A stretch of 64,000 bases of DNA from Cytophagaceae bacterium (lineage in GTDB: Bacteria > Bacteroidota > Bacteroidia > Cytophagales > JAIYAX01). Shown piece by piece: positions 6,829 through 14,698 of the stretch. A program made the position numbers and the translations under genes. Under the pieces are notes generated by a model. The model was not told where the DNA came from, did not search any database, and saw only the letters and a list, made by a program, of their open reading frames with translations. Where the stretch lies: positions 124,001-188,000 of the forward strand of contig JAIYAX010000025.1 in NCBI GenBank assembly GCA_027488815.1, in the 5' to 3' direction. Positions within the stretch are counted from its first letter, which is position 1. Every line of letters begins with the position of its first letter.

Positions 6829-9405
6829 ATGAAAGCTAATACCTTGATCCTCTTCCTCTCTCTCTGCACCCTGCTGTGCTTCACAGTTCAGGCCCAGTTC
6901 TCTCAGCCTGGGGAGTTGGATACTACATTTAACTTTGGGCAACAGCATAGTTTTTTCGCCGATCCTGCCAATCCTGTACCCGGTGCAGGGGCAAATAGCG
7001 CTATCTATACAACATTACTTCAACCCGATGGAAAGATATTGATCGGGGGTGTCTTCGGTAGCTACAACGGCACCTTAGGCCAACTCATTGCCCGCCTGAG
7101 TCCCAATGGCAGTCAGGATGCCTCTTTCAACCCGGGTGCTGGGCCTAATGGAGAAGTCTATTCTCTCGCCCTGCAACCCGATGGCAAGTTGCTGATCGGG
7201 GGAGATTTCACCAGTTATAACGGCAACCCCCGCAACGGGATCGTCCGTCTAAATTCAGATGGCAGCCTGGATACCACTTTTAGCATAGGTTCTGGGGTAT
7301 TAGGAGGAGGAATCTATCCATCAGTCCGTTCCATCGCCCTTCAACCCGATGGCAAGGTGGTGGTTGGAGGAGATTTCACCAGCTACAACGGCACATCTCG
7401 AAACTACATTGCCCGCCTGAATTTAGATGGCAGATTGGATTCGACTTTCAACCCAGGTACCGGAGCGAATAATATAGTCTGGTCTCTCGCCCTTCAACCC
7501 GATGGCAAGATATTGATAGGGGGAGATTTCAACTTCTACAACGGCACTTTCCGCAACCGGATCGCACGTCTTAATGCAGACGGCAACCTGGATACTTCTT
7601 TCAACCCAGGCGTCGGAGCGGACTTTACAATCTATTCTCTAGTCCTTCAACCCAGTGGCAAGGTGTTAATAGGAGGTAGCTTCACCAGTTATAACGGCAC
7701 ACCCCACAACCGGATCTCCCGCCTGAATGCCAACGGTAGCCTGGATGCCACCTTCAACCCCGGCACTGGGGTGAATAGTACCATCTTCTCCCTAGCACTT
7801 CAACCGGATGGCAAGGTATTGATCGGGGGAGCTTTCACCAACTGCAACGGCACGCCCCGCAACCGGATCGCCCGCCTTAATGCCAATGGAAGCCTTGATT
7901 CTACCTTCAACCCTGGTACCGGGGCGGGTGGTTGGGTAAGGTCCCTAGCTCTTCAGCCTGATGGCAAGATATTGATCGGAGGAGGTTTCACAACCTTCAA
8001 CGGGATGCCTCGTAATCGTATTGTCCGTCTAAATGCAGACGCCAGTCTGGATGCCACCTTCAACCCGGTCACCGGGGCGAACAATTTCGTTGGGGATCTT
8101 CTCATTCAACCCGATGGCAAGGTGGTAATCGGAGGTGGTTTTACTAGCTACAACGGGATAGCCCGCAACGGGATAGCCCGCCTGAATGTCGATGGCAGCT
8201 TGGACACCACCTTCAACCCAGGTACAGGGGCGAATGGTGGAGTTTCTTCTCTGGCACTTCAACCCGATGGCAAGCTTTTGATCGGGGGAGGTTTCACTGG
8301 CTACAACGGTACGCCCCGTAACCGGATCGCACGCTTGAATGCTGACGGCAGCCTTGATGCCACCTTCAACCCGGGCACAGGGGCGAGTAGTAGCGTCTGG
8401 TCTCTCTTCCTTCAACCCGATGGCAAGGTGATGGTTGGAGGAGATTTCACCACTTACAACGGCACATCCCGCAACCGGATCGCCCGCCTGAATGCCAACG
8501 GCAGTCTTGATACTACTTTCAATCCGGGCATTGGGGTATCAGGTGGATCAACTCCATATGTCGGTTCCATTGCTCTTCAACAGGATGGCAGGGTGTTGAT
8601 TGGGGGAGAGTTCACTTCTTACAACGGCACATCCCGTAACCGGATCGCCCGCCTGAATGCCAACGGCAGTCTGGATACCACCTTCAACCCTGGCGCAGGG
8701 GCGAGTAGTATCGTCCAGTCCCTGGCCCTTCAACCCGATGGAAAGGTGTTGATCGGAGGAGATTTCACCAGCTACAACGGCACATCCCATAACCTGATTG
8801 CCCGCTTGATTTCGAACGGAAGTCTGGATACAACCTTCAACATAGGTACTGGGGTAATAGGAGTTGGAATGAATGCAAGAGTAAGTTCCGTCGCCCTTCA
8901 ACCCGATGGCAAGGCTTTGATTGTGGGAGATTTCACTTCTTACAATGGCACATCCCGCAGGAGGATTGCACGCTTGAATGCTGACGGCAGCCTGGATGCT
9001 ACCTTCAATCCGGGAACCGGGGCAAGTAGTTTCGTTTCTTCACTTGCCCTTCAACCCGATGGCAAGATATTGATCGGAGGAGATTTTACTACTTATTATG
9101 GCATTTATCGTCCTCGACTTGCAAGAGTACTTTCCACAGGAGCTGTCACTGGATGGAGTGATGAGGGATTTATAACCGAACAAGAGTTTTCCATCTACCC
9201 GGTACCCTTTAGTAGCCAATTCACGATCCAGACAGAAGCTCCCTTCCGTTATGAAATAATGGATTTAAAGGGCTTGGTGCACCTATCAGGCATCAGCGAA
9301 AGTACTGAAGCCACTTGCCATTCGGAAAATCTGGCCATTGGCATGTATCTAGTAAAGATTACAGTGAATGGAAAAAGCCATGTGAGGAAAGTAGTGAGGG
9401 AATAG
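6829..9405 (+). CDS. Secreted delta-60 repeat (DUF5122) beta-propeller protein with type A T9SS sorting domain
   Basis: 858 residues: a signal peptide (MKANTLILFLSLCTLLCFTV, cleaved near QAQ), 14 tandem delta-60 repeats of about 51 residues (core LQPDGKxLIGGDFTxYNGT then RIARLNxDGSLDxTFNPGTG), and a C-terminal domain from FSIYPVPFSSQFTIQ to HVRKVVRE that fits the type A T9SS sorting signal (PxP start, GMYLVKI, basic end). Delta-60 repeats are predicted to form beta-propellers; the ligand is unknown. The protein is expected to cross the outer membrane by type IX secretion and stay on the surface or be released. It is flanked by duplicated hairpins and by a duplicated SDR gene end, a sign of past insertion or recombination. 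Confidence 0.93.
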   Translation: MKANTLILFLSLCTLLCFTVQAQFSQPGELDTTFNFGQQHSFFADPANPVPGAGANSAIYTTLLQPDGKILIGGVFGSYNGTLGQLIARLSPNGSQDASFNPGAGPNGEVYSLALQPDGKLLIGGDFTSYNGNPRNGIVRLNSDGSLDTTFSIGSGVLGGGIYPSVRSIALQPDGKVVVGGDFTSYNGTSRNYIARLNLDGRLDSTFNPGTGANNIVWSLALQPDGKILIGGDFNFYNGTFRNRIARLNADGNLDTSFNPGVGADFTIYSLVLQPSGKVLIGGSFTSYNGTPHNRISRLNANGSLDATFNPGTGVNSTIFSLALQPDGKVLIGGAFTNCNGTPRNRIARLNANGSLDSTFNPGTGAGGWVRSLALQPDGKILIGGGFTTFNGMPRNRIVRLNADASLDATFNPVTGANNFVGDLLIQPDGKVVIGGGFTSYNGIARNGIARLNVDGSLDTTFNPGTGANGGVSSLALQPDGKLLIGGGFTGYNGTPRNRIARLNADGSLDATFNPGTGASSSVWSLFLQPDGKVMVGGDFTTYNGTSRNRIARLNANGSLDTTFNPGIGVSGGSTPYVGSIALQQDGRVLIGGEFTSYNGTSRNRIARLNANGSLDTTFNPGAGASSIVQSLALQPDGKVLIGGDFTSYNGTSHNLIARLISNGSLDTTFNIGTGVIGVGMNARVSSVALQPDGKALIVGDFTSYNGTSRRRIARLNADGSLDATFNPGTGASSFVSSLALQPDGKILIGGDFTTYYGIYRPRLARVLSTGAVTGWSDEGFITEQEFSIYPVPFSSQFTIQTEAPFRYEIMDLKGLVHLSGISESTEATCHSENLAIGMYLVKITVNGKSHVRKVVRE
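7018..9145 (+). repeat. 14 tandem delta-60 repeats (about 153-bp unit)
   Basis: Fourteen in-frame units, each beginning at a sequence like CTTCAACCCGATGGCAAG. Most are 51 codons; units 2, 10 and 12 are longer (56, 55 and 56 codons) because of extra residues after the TFNxG segment. Neighbouring units are very alike at DNA level (for example CACATCCCGCAACCGGATCG recurs nearly unchanged), so expansion or contraction by recombination is likely. Confidence 0.9.
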
Positions 9406-9418
9406 GATGTAGTGGAAT

Positions 9419-9484
9419 AAAGTTCTGTTGGGTGGGGACACCCGACAGAACTTTATGATTGGTCAGTGGCAGAACGTCAACCAA
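9419..9484 (+). other. Two-hairpin intergenic element, copy B
   Basis: Hairpin 1 pairs AAAGTTCTGTTGGGTG (9419-9434) with CACCCGACAGAACTTT (9439-9454) around a GGGA loop (again GNRA type), 16 pairs with one G-U. Compared with copy A, two pairs changed on both sides (G-C to A-U and U-A to G-C). Hairpin 2 keeps ATTGGT/ACCAAT (9457-9484) but its inner stem is weaker. It starts 13 bases after the delta-60 stop codon. Confidence 0.7.
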
Positions 9485-9495
9485 TGGGGGATGGG

Positions 9496-9563
9496 GAAGT
9501 GCAGCCATTGAGGCCGATGGGGAAAAAATAAACCCCGATCTGATTCGGGGTTTGCGTATAAAT
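9496..9563 (+). repeat. Duplicated 3' end of the SDR gene plus terminator (copy B)
   Basis: This segment matches 6523-6590. It can be read as EVQPLRPMGKK-stop against EVRPLRPMGKK-stop in the real gene, followed by the same terminator hairpin. Of four base differences in the coding part, three are synonymous, so the copy appears to derive from the end of a related, once functional SDR gene. No other part of that gene is present here. Confidence 0.75.
9530..9553. terminator. Bidirectional terminator hairpin (copy B)
   Basis: AAACCCCGA (9530-9538) pairs with TCGGGGTTT (9545-9553). On the minus strand it is followed by TTTATTTTTT, so it looks best suited to end the STAS-like gene that stops at 9575; it also lies downstream of the delta-60 gene on the plus strand. 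Confidence 0.65.
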
Positions 9564-9574
9564 GCAATTGGAGA

Positions 9575-9964
9575 TCAATTCGCCAACCAGTTCATGGCTT
9601 TTTCTTTGTCATCAAAAAACTGAAAAGCGGTATCAGGCCCTTCCTTCAAAACCTCATCAAGAGACATCTTGGTGAAAATATCATTGGGTACCACGTTGGC
9701 GATTTTACAACTTCCTGCAGCTCCTACCACCTCTTGTATGAAAGTGCCAAACAGCCAGGCCTGATCTTCAGGACTTACTGCACCTAAGTGGGTTGGGTCA
9801 AAAAACAAGCGGCCTGTTTTATGCTTGCGTACATACTCGAGTTCTTTATGCATGGCTTCATGCAGTTCTGAACTGGTCGGACTGGTTTTCCAAATGCAAC
9901 TGATCACCTTTTTTTCGGGATGAAAGTCGATGTTGACATAAGCGTTGTTTAATACTTGCTCCAT
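9575..9964 (-). CDS. STAS/SEC14-like (SpoIIAA-like) small protein
   Basis: 129 residues, no signal peptide or membrane segment. The pattern YVNIDFHPEKKVISCIWK, then ELEYVRKHKTGRLFFDPTHLG and a helix-rich end (DTAFQFFDDKEKAMNWL) fits small STAS/SEC14-like proteins common in Bacteroidota, which lack the phosphorylated Ser motif of true anti-sigma antagonists. The role is unknown; a modest regulatory or ligand-binding part is a guess. It is transcribed towards the delta-60 gene and ends at the shared hairpin. Confidence 0.7.
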   Translation of the reverse strand: MEQVLNNAYVNIDFHPEKKVISCIWKTSPTSSELHEAMHKELEYVRKHKTGRLFFDPTHLGAVSPEDQAWLFGTFIQEVVGAAGSCKIANVVPNDIFTKMSLDEVLKEGPDTAFQFFDDKEKAMNWLAN

Positions 9965-10238
9965 GAGATTTTTTTTAGGTAAAATTGAACAGTTTGCTAA
10001 CCTGAGGCAAGCAGAGGTAATAACTTAGCTGAACTCGCAATGGCCATGAGCCCATATCGTGAAAACAGGATGGCGGTGTAAGTTTTAGCTCAGATTGCGG
10101 CTTGTAAGGTTTCCCAATTTGCTGCGCATCAGAAGCCCTGAAAGCGAAGAATTTAGGAGCTGCGAACTGTGTATGCAGCGCTTTCTGCTGCAAAAGCGTA
10201 TTATTGCAATTGCTATTTTTGCTGGTAACATCTGAACT
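9965..10238. other. Divergent intergenic region upstream of gldA
   Basis: No convincing gene here; short open frames that cross it overlap gldA and show no family features. It holds the 5' flanks of the STAS-like gene (minus) and gldA (plus), including the -7 box candidate at 10214-10221. Confidence 0.6.
10214..10221 (+). promoter_or_regulatory. Candidate -7 box for gldA
   Basis: TATTTTTG fits TAnnTTTG and predicts transcription starting near 10228, about 10 bases before the gldA ATG. No good -33 TTG was found at the usual distance. Confidence 0.4.
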
Positions 10239-11162
10239 ATGTCGATTGAGGTCAAACGTTTGACAAAAACTTTTGGAACCCAACATGCTGTACATGACAT
10301 CAGCTTTGAGGTTCATAAAGGAGATATTCTTGGTTTTTTAGGACCCAACGGAGCAGGAAAATCTACTACTATGAAGATTGCCTCCGGGTTTATGCCTCCC
10401 ACTTCCGGGCGGGTATCTGTTTCAGGCTTAGATGTACAGAAAGAGCCTCTTGAAGTAAAGCGAAGGATTGGCTACCTGCCTGAACATAATCCGCTGTACC
10501 TGGACATGTATGTAAAGGAATACCTGCACTTTATTGGTGGCCTTCATGGATTTAAAGGAGCAATGCTCAACGACAGAGTTGAGGATATGGTGAGGCTTAC
10601 CGGACTGGACAGGGAGCAACACAAACTGATTGGCGCATTATCAAAAGGTTACAGACAAAGGGTTGGCCTGGCGCAGGCATTGCTGCACGATCCTGAAGTT
10701 CTTATTCTTGATGAGCCCACATCAGGACTGGACCCCAACCAAATAGTTGAGATACGGGAACTGATCAAAAGGGTAAGCGAGTCAAAAACAGTGATCCTTT
10801 CTACACATATCATGCAGGAGGTAAAGGCCATCTGCAACAGAGCTATTGTAATTCATCTGGGTGAAATAGTTGCAGACCGATCGCTAAAGGAGCTAAGCGC
10901 CGGTTTGGGAAAATCAGTGCTGTCAGTTGAGTTTGCAGATGATCAGGTGCCAGCCTCATTTTTTCAAGGTATTGAAGGACTTGGCAAGCCGGTTAAGACT
11001 GCACCAGGCAAATGGAGCATGGAGAGTACTGACCCTGTTCAGGCCCGTGCACGTATTTTCAGCAAGGCCGCTTCACAGCAACTTAACCTGATCGGTCTCA
11101 AAGAGGAGGAGCAATCTCTCGAATCCATTTTTCAGCAACTCACACAAGCTCCCAAAGCATGA
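10239..11162 (+). CDS. gldA: Gliding-type ABC transporter ATP-binding protein
   Basis: 307 residues. Walker A is GPNGAGKST (35-43), the ABC signature region is LSKGYRQRVGLAQALL and Walker B is VLILDEPTSGLDP. The order gldA-gldF-gldG with 4-base overlaps identifies it as the ATPase of the GldAFG transporter, needed for gliding in Flavobacterium johnsoniae, although related ABC exporters occur in non-gliders. It works in the cytoplasm at the inner membrane with GldF. The transported substrate is not known. The start ATG lies just after a TAnnTTTG promoter box. Confidence 0.9.
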   Translation: MSIEVKRLTKTFGTQHAVHDISFEVHKGDILGFLGPNGAGKSTTMKIASGFMPPTSGRVSVSGLDVQKEPLEVKRRIGYLPEHNPLYLDMYVKEYLHFIGGLHGFKGAMLNDRVEDMVRLTGLDREQHKLIGALSKGYRQRVGLAQALLHDPEVLILDEPTSGLDPNQIVEIRELIKRVSESKTVILSTHIMQEVKAICNRAIVIHLGEIVADRSLKELSAGLGKSVLSVEFADDQVPASFFQGIEGLGKPVKTAPGKWSMESTDPVQARARIFSKAASQQLNLIGLKEEEQSLESIFQQLTQAPKA

Positions 11163-11887
11163 AGCAGATTTTTATCAAAGAGGTAAATGCCTTTCTAAAC
11201 AGCCTGATTGCCTATCTGGTCATCTCTGTGTTTTTGGTAACGACAGGAGTGTTTTTATGGATCATTCCAAGTTCCAGTATTTTAAGCTACATGATCGCAG
11301 ATTTGGGTTCCCTGTTTGCGACTGCTCCTACCTTGTTTTTGTTTTTGATCCCTGCCGTCACCATGCGCAGTTTTGCTGAGGAAAAGAAAGCCGGCACCAT
11401 TGAGCTTCTGCTCACTCGCCCATTATCTGATCTTGACCTTATTCTGGGTAAATTTTTTGCAGCCTTTGCCTTAGTGGTGTTTTCCCTCCTCCCTACTTTG
11501 GTTTACTATGGCACTGTGTATTGGCTCGGATTACCGATAGGCAACATCGACAGCGCAGGGGTCGCAGGCTCCTACCTGGGTTTATTTTTACTGGCAGCGG
11601 TTTTTGTATCCATTGGCTTACTGGCTTCTTCATTGACCGACAGCCAAATCATCGCATTTCTTTTGGCGCTGGTATTTTGCTTTTTGCTGTATTATGGTTT
11701 TGACTTGTTGGCCGGCATTAATGTATGGGGCACCTGGTCAGAGTACTTAAGTGCTTTGGGTATGGCCCATCATTATCAGGCTTTGAGCAAAGGGGTGATT
11801 GACAGCAGAGATGTGGTTTACTTTTTTAGCCTGCTGGCTTTCATGCTGGCCACTACCAGATTAGTTCTAAGCACAAGAAACTGGTAA
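11159..11887 (+). CDS. gldF: Gliding-type ABC transporter permease
   Basis: 242 residues with about six hydrophobic helices. The N-terminus MKQIFIKEVNAFLNSLIAYLV and the loop FAEEKKAGTIELLLTRPLSD are typical of GldF/ABC-2 permeases. Its ATG overlaps the TGA of gldA, and gldG starts 4 bases after its stop. GldF is expected to form the inner-membrane channel with GldA and the auxiliary GldG. Confidence 0.92.
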   Translation: MKQIFIKEVNAFLNSLIAYLVISVFLVTTGVFLWIIPSSSILSYMIADLGSLFATAPTLFLFLIPAVTMRSFAEEKKAGTIELLLTRPLSDLDLILGKFFAAFALVVFSLLPTLVYYGTVYWLGLPIGNIDSAGVAGSYLGLFLLAAVFVSIGLLASSLTDSQIIAFLLALVFCFLLYYGFDLLAGINVWGTWSEYLSALGMAHHYQALSKGVIDSRDVVYFFSLLAFMLATTRLVLSTRNW

Positions 11888-11891
11888 GGGC

Positions 11892-13574
11892 ATGGAAAAG
11901 AAGATTGATCGTAGAAAAGGAGACCTAAGGAGATACTTTTTCATCGTGCTGATGTTGATTCAATTCAATTTTATCAGTACCATATTCTTTTTCAGGCTTG
12001 ATTTGACAGAAGAGAAACGCTACTCCATTACAGAGCCTACCCGTCAGTTATTGCGAAATCTGGACGATGTGGTTACTGTCGAGGTGTATTTAGAAGGAGA
12101 GATGCCAAGTGGTTTCAAGCGCTTCCAGCAATCCATCAGGGAGACTTTGGAAGAGTTTCGCATCTATGCAGGTGATAACATACAGTATCAATTCACAGAT
12201 CCGGGAGAGGGACTATCCGGTCAAAATCTAAACAATGCCTACCTGGCTCTGGCAGAAAAAGGACTTACCCCTACCAACTTAACCATCAACGAAGGGGATC
12301 AGAGAACCGATAAGATCATCTTCCCCGGAGCACTGGTCAATTACAAGGGCAGAGATCTGGCTGTGTTGTTCCTGAAAGGAAATTTCTCCGCCCCTCCGGA
12401 GGTTCGTATCAATCAATCCATTGAAGGTCTGGAGTTTGAAATAGCGAAAGCCATCAAAAAGTTATCGACCACCGAGAAGAAGAAAATCGCAGTTACCTAT
12501 TCCAACGGCGAGCTACCTGAATCCAGACTTGCATCCATTACCTCGGCATTGAAAGAGTCGTATGATGTTGAACGCTTGAATTTGTATGAGAAAGTTCACA
12601 TCAAAGGATATGATGCGGTCATTGTAGCCGGCCCTGACTCTGCACTTACCGAGGCTGCTAAGTACAAACTGGATCAGTTTGTGGTCAAAGGGGGGAGGGC
12701 GCTGTTCCTTATGGACATGGTCTCGATCAACATCGATAGTATCGGAGAGCAAGGAACCTATGCCTTTGCAAAAAATCTGAAAAGCGACGAGCTTTTTTAT
12801 GCCATGGGGGTACGATTCAATCCCGACCTTATTCAGGATTTGTATTGCTCGGCTATCCCTTTGTTTGTCGGGTACGAAGGAGATAAACCGGTGACCAAAA
12901 TGGTACCTTGGAAGTTTTACCCCTTGATAAACAACCATGCTAACCACCCCATCACACGCAACCTGGATGCGATTTACTCCAGGTTTATTGGGTCGATTGA
13001 CACGGTGAAAGCACCTGGCATTACGAAAACTCCTTTATTGTTCAGCTCCAGAAACAGCCGCATTTTGCCTGCACCTGTAAGGGTCAATTTTTCAGAAATC
13101 AAAATCCCGGTCGACCCTAAAATGTATGACAAGGGACCCTTTGCTGTGGCTTATTTACTGGAAGGAAAATTCCAGTCCAGTTTTACCGGCCGGCTAAGCC
13201 CGGAAGCCACCAAGGAGCTGGAGTTTTTATCTGAAGACAAAGCCTCAAAAGTGATCGTGGTGAGCGATGCTGATGTGATTGCCAATGATGTAAGTAGGCA
13301 AGGACAAGCCAAGCCCTTGGGTTACGACCGTTTTACCAATGCCACCTTTGCCAATCGTGACTTTTTGCTCAATGCGATGGATTACCTTCTGGACGATACA
13401 GGCGTGATCCTCTCCCGAAATCGTCAGGTAACTTTTCGTCCTTTGGACAAAGTCAAAGTTAAAGACCATCAGACCCTCCTTCAAATCATTAACGTAGGTC
13501 TTCCGGTACTGCTGCTGCTGATCTATGGAGGGCTGAGGTACCGAATGAGAAAAAAGAAATACGAACTTCTATGA
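11892..13574 (+). CDS. gldG: Gliding motility-associated ABC transporter substrate-binding/auxiliary protein
   Basis: 560 residues: a membrane helix near the N-terminus (FIVLMLIQFNFISTIFFF), a long extracytoplasmic region with the GldG landmarks RLDLTEEKRYSI, VYLEGEMPSGFKRFQ and RALFLMDMVSIN, and a C-terminal helix (VGLPVLLLLIYGGLRYR). This is the usual GldG arrangement, the auxiliary subunit of the GldAF transporter. It overlaps the next gene (ATGA), so gldAFG and the DUF4340 gene appear to be one transcript. Confidence 0.93.
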   Translation: MEKKIDRRKGDLRRYFFIVLMLIQFNFISTIFFFRLDLTEEKRYSITEPTRQLLRNLDDVVTVEVYLEGEMPSGFKRFQQSIRETLEEFRIYAGDNIQYQFTDPGEGLSGQNLNNAYLALAEKGLTPTNLTINEGDQRTDKIIFPGALVNYKGRDLAVLFLKGNFSAPPEVRINQSIEGLEFEIAKAIKKLSTTEKKKIAVTYSNGELPESRLASITSALKESYDVERLNLYEKVHIKGYDAVIVAGPDSALTEAAKYKLDQFVVKGGRALFLMDMVSINIDSIGEQGTYAFAKNLKSDELFYAMGVRFNPDLIQDLYCSAIPLFVGYEGDKPVTKMVPWKFYPLINNHANHPITRNLDAIYSRFIGSIDTVKAPGITKTPLLFSSRNSRILPAPVRVNFSEIKIPVDPKMYDKGPFAVAYLLEGKFQSSFTGRLSPEATKELEFLSEDKASKVIVVSDADVIANDVSRQGQAKPLGYDRFTNATFANRDFLLNAMDYLLDDTGVILSRNRQVTFRPLDKVKVKDHQTLLQIINVGLPVLLLLIYGGLRYRMRKKKYELL

Positions 13575-14551
13575 ACCACTTCATGAACTCAAAGAATAAG
13601 AAAACCCTGTTGGCCATTTCCACGCTGTTGCTGTTTACAGGTCTTACCATCTATGCCGTTTGGAAGAAAAGTACCAAATCCACTTTTGGAGGCACAGACA
13701 CAGAGTTTGCTGTAACGGATACTGCAAGTGTTGACAAAATCTTCATTGCCTTTAAGGACAATAGGCCACCCTCTACTCTCACCCGCAAAGCCGATGGAAC
13801 AGGCTGGAGGATCAATGACCGGTTTGATGTTTTGGACACCAGAATGAAAATGCTGTTGCGCACCATTCATGGGATCAAAGTAAGGCGACCGGTTGCTGAG
13901 AAAGAGCGTGAAAGTGCCATCACCTCACTTGCAACTGATGCCACCAAAGTGGAAGTGTACCAGAATGATGAGTTGGTAAAGGCCTATTACGTGGGTGTTG
14001 AAAACAATTACTCTGATGCTAACTACTGCATTATCGATGGATTTGAAGATCCATACCTTGTTCATTTGCCCGGGCTTAATGGCGTGATCAATGTACGGTT
14101 CAACGTGTCAGAGGCATCGTGGAGAGATACCAAGCTATTCAACTCACCAAGCCGATCCATAAAACGGCTGGAAGTGTTTTACTTCAACGATACAGCCAAT
14201 AGCTATGTGATTGATCAGACCTATTCGAGTTTTAGAGTAAATGGCCGTGGAGATTTTGACACTGCGGCTTTGGTCGGATACCTGTACAAATTCGGTAAAG
14301 TTTATGCCGAAAATATACTTGGAGAAGGCCACGAGGCAATGGCGGACAGTATCCGTTTGCTGCAACCAACCGGGTTTATTGACCTTCAGGATACCGACAC
14401 AGCCAGAAGTCGTAAAGTCACTTTTTACATCAACCCGGAAAATCCGGATATTTTGTTTGGGTTTGACAACAGGCAAAAAGACCTCTTGAAAATTCAACAT
14501 TTTGTCTTTGATCCGCTCTTGTATCAGCGTAAGGCCTTTTTTAAAAAGTAA
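13571..14551 (+). CDS. DUF4340-type envelope protein following gldG
   Basis: 326 residues with an N-terminal membrane helix (KKTLLAISTLLLFTGLTIYAV) and a large soluble part outside the membrane (NRPPSTLTRKADGTGWRINDRF, VYQNDELVKAYYVG). The pattern resembles DUF4340 proteins that are often found next to GldG-like ABC auxiliary subunits. Its close coupling to gldG suggests it belongs to the same transporter complex; this is inferred from order and overlap only. Confidence 0.75.
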   Translation: MNHFMNSKNKKTLLAISTLLLFTGLTIYAVWKKSTKSTFGGTDTEFAVTDTASVDKIFIAFKDNRPPSTLTRKADGTGWRINDRFDVLDTRMKMLLRTIHGIKVRRPVAEKERESAITSLATDATKVEVYQNDELVKAYYVGVENNYSDANYCIIDGFEDPYLVHLPGLNGVINVRFNVSEASWRDTKLFNSPSRSIKRLEVFYFNDTANSYVIDQTYSSFRVNGRGDFDTAALVGYLYKFGKVYAENILGEGHEAMADSIRLLQPTGFIDLQDTDTARSRKVTFYINPENPDILFGFDNRQKDLLKIQHFVFDPLLYQRKAFFKK

Positions 14552-14607
14552 GCGGCCGGATACCTGACCAAAATACGTGCATACGCTCGATTAGTGTAAA
14601 TTATTGT

Positions 14608-14615
14608 TAGTTTTG
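14608..14615 (+). promoter_or_regulatory. Candidate -7 box for dnaN
   Basis: TAGTTTTG fits TAnnTTTG and lies in the 147-base gap upstream of dnaN, predicting a leader of roughly 75 bases. A matching -33 TTG is not evident. Confidence 0.45.
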
Positions 14616-14698
14616 CAGGGTAGTAAAATTCAAGCTGCTTTGAATATAACTTATTGATAATCAGCAGCAGGACATTTCAAAAACAGTATCATTAACGT

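Noticed and set aside
8029-8901. Open frames on the minus strand inside the delta-60 gene
   Set aside because: They repeat with the same phase as the tandem unit and show low-complexity products (RVEGGIQT runs); they come from repeat codon bias.
6595-9484. The flanking hairpins as ends of a classical insertion sequence
   Set aside because: They are direct repeats in the same orientation and no transposase is encoded; a standard IS needs inverted ends and a transposase.
9975-10316. Possible 113-codon gene on the minus strand upstream of gldA
   Set aside because: It overlaps the gldA start, has no family features, and part of the region is a normal promoter gap.
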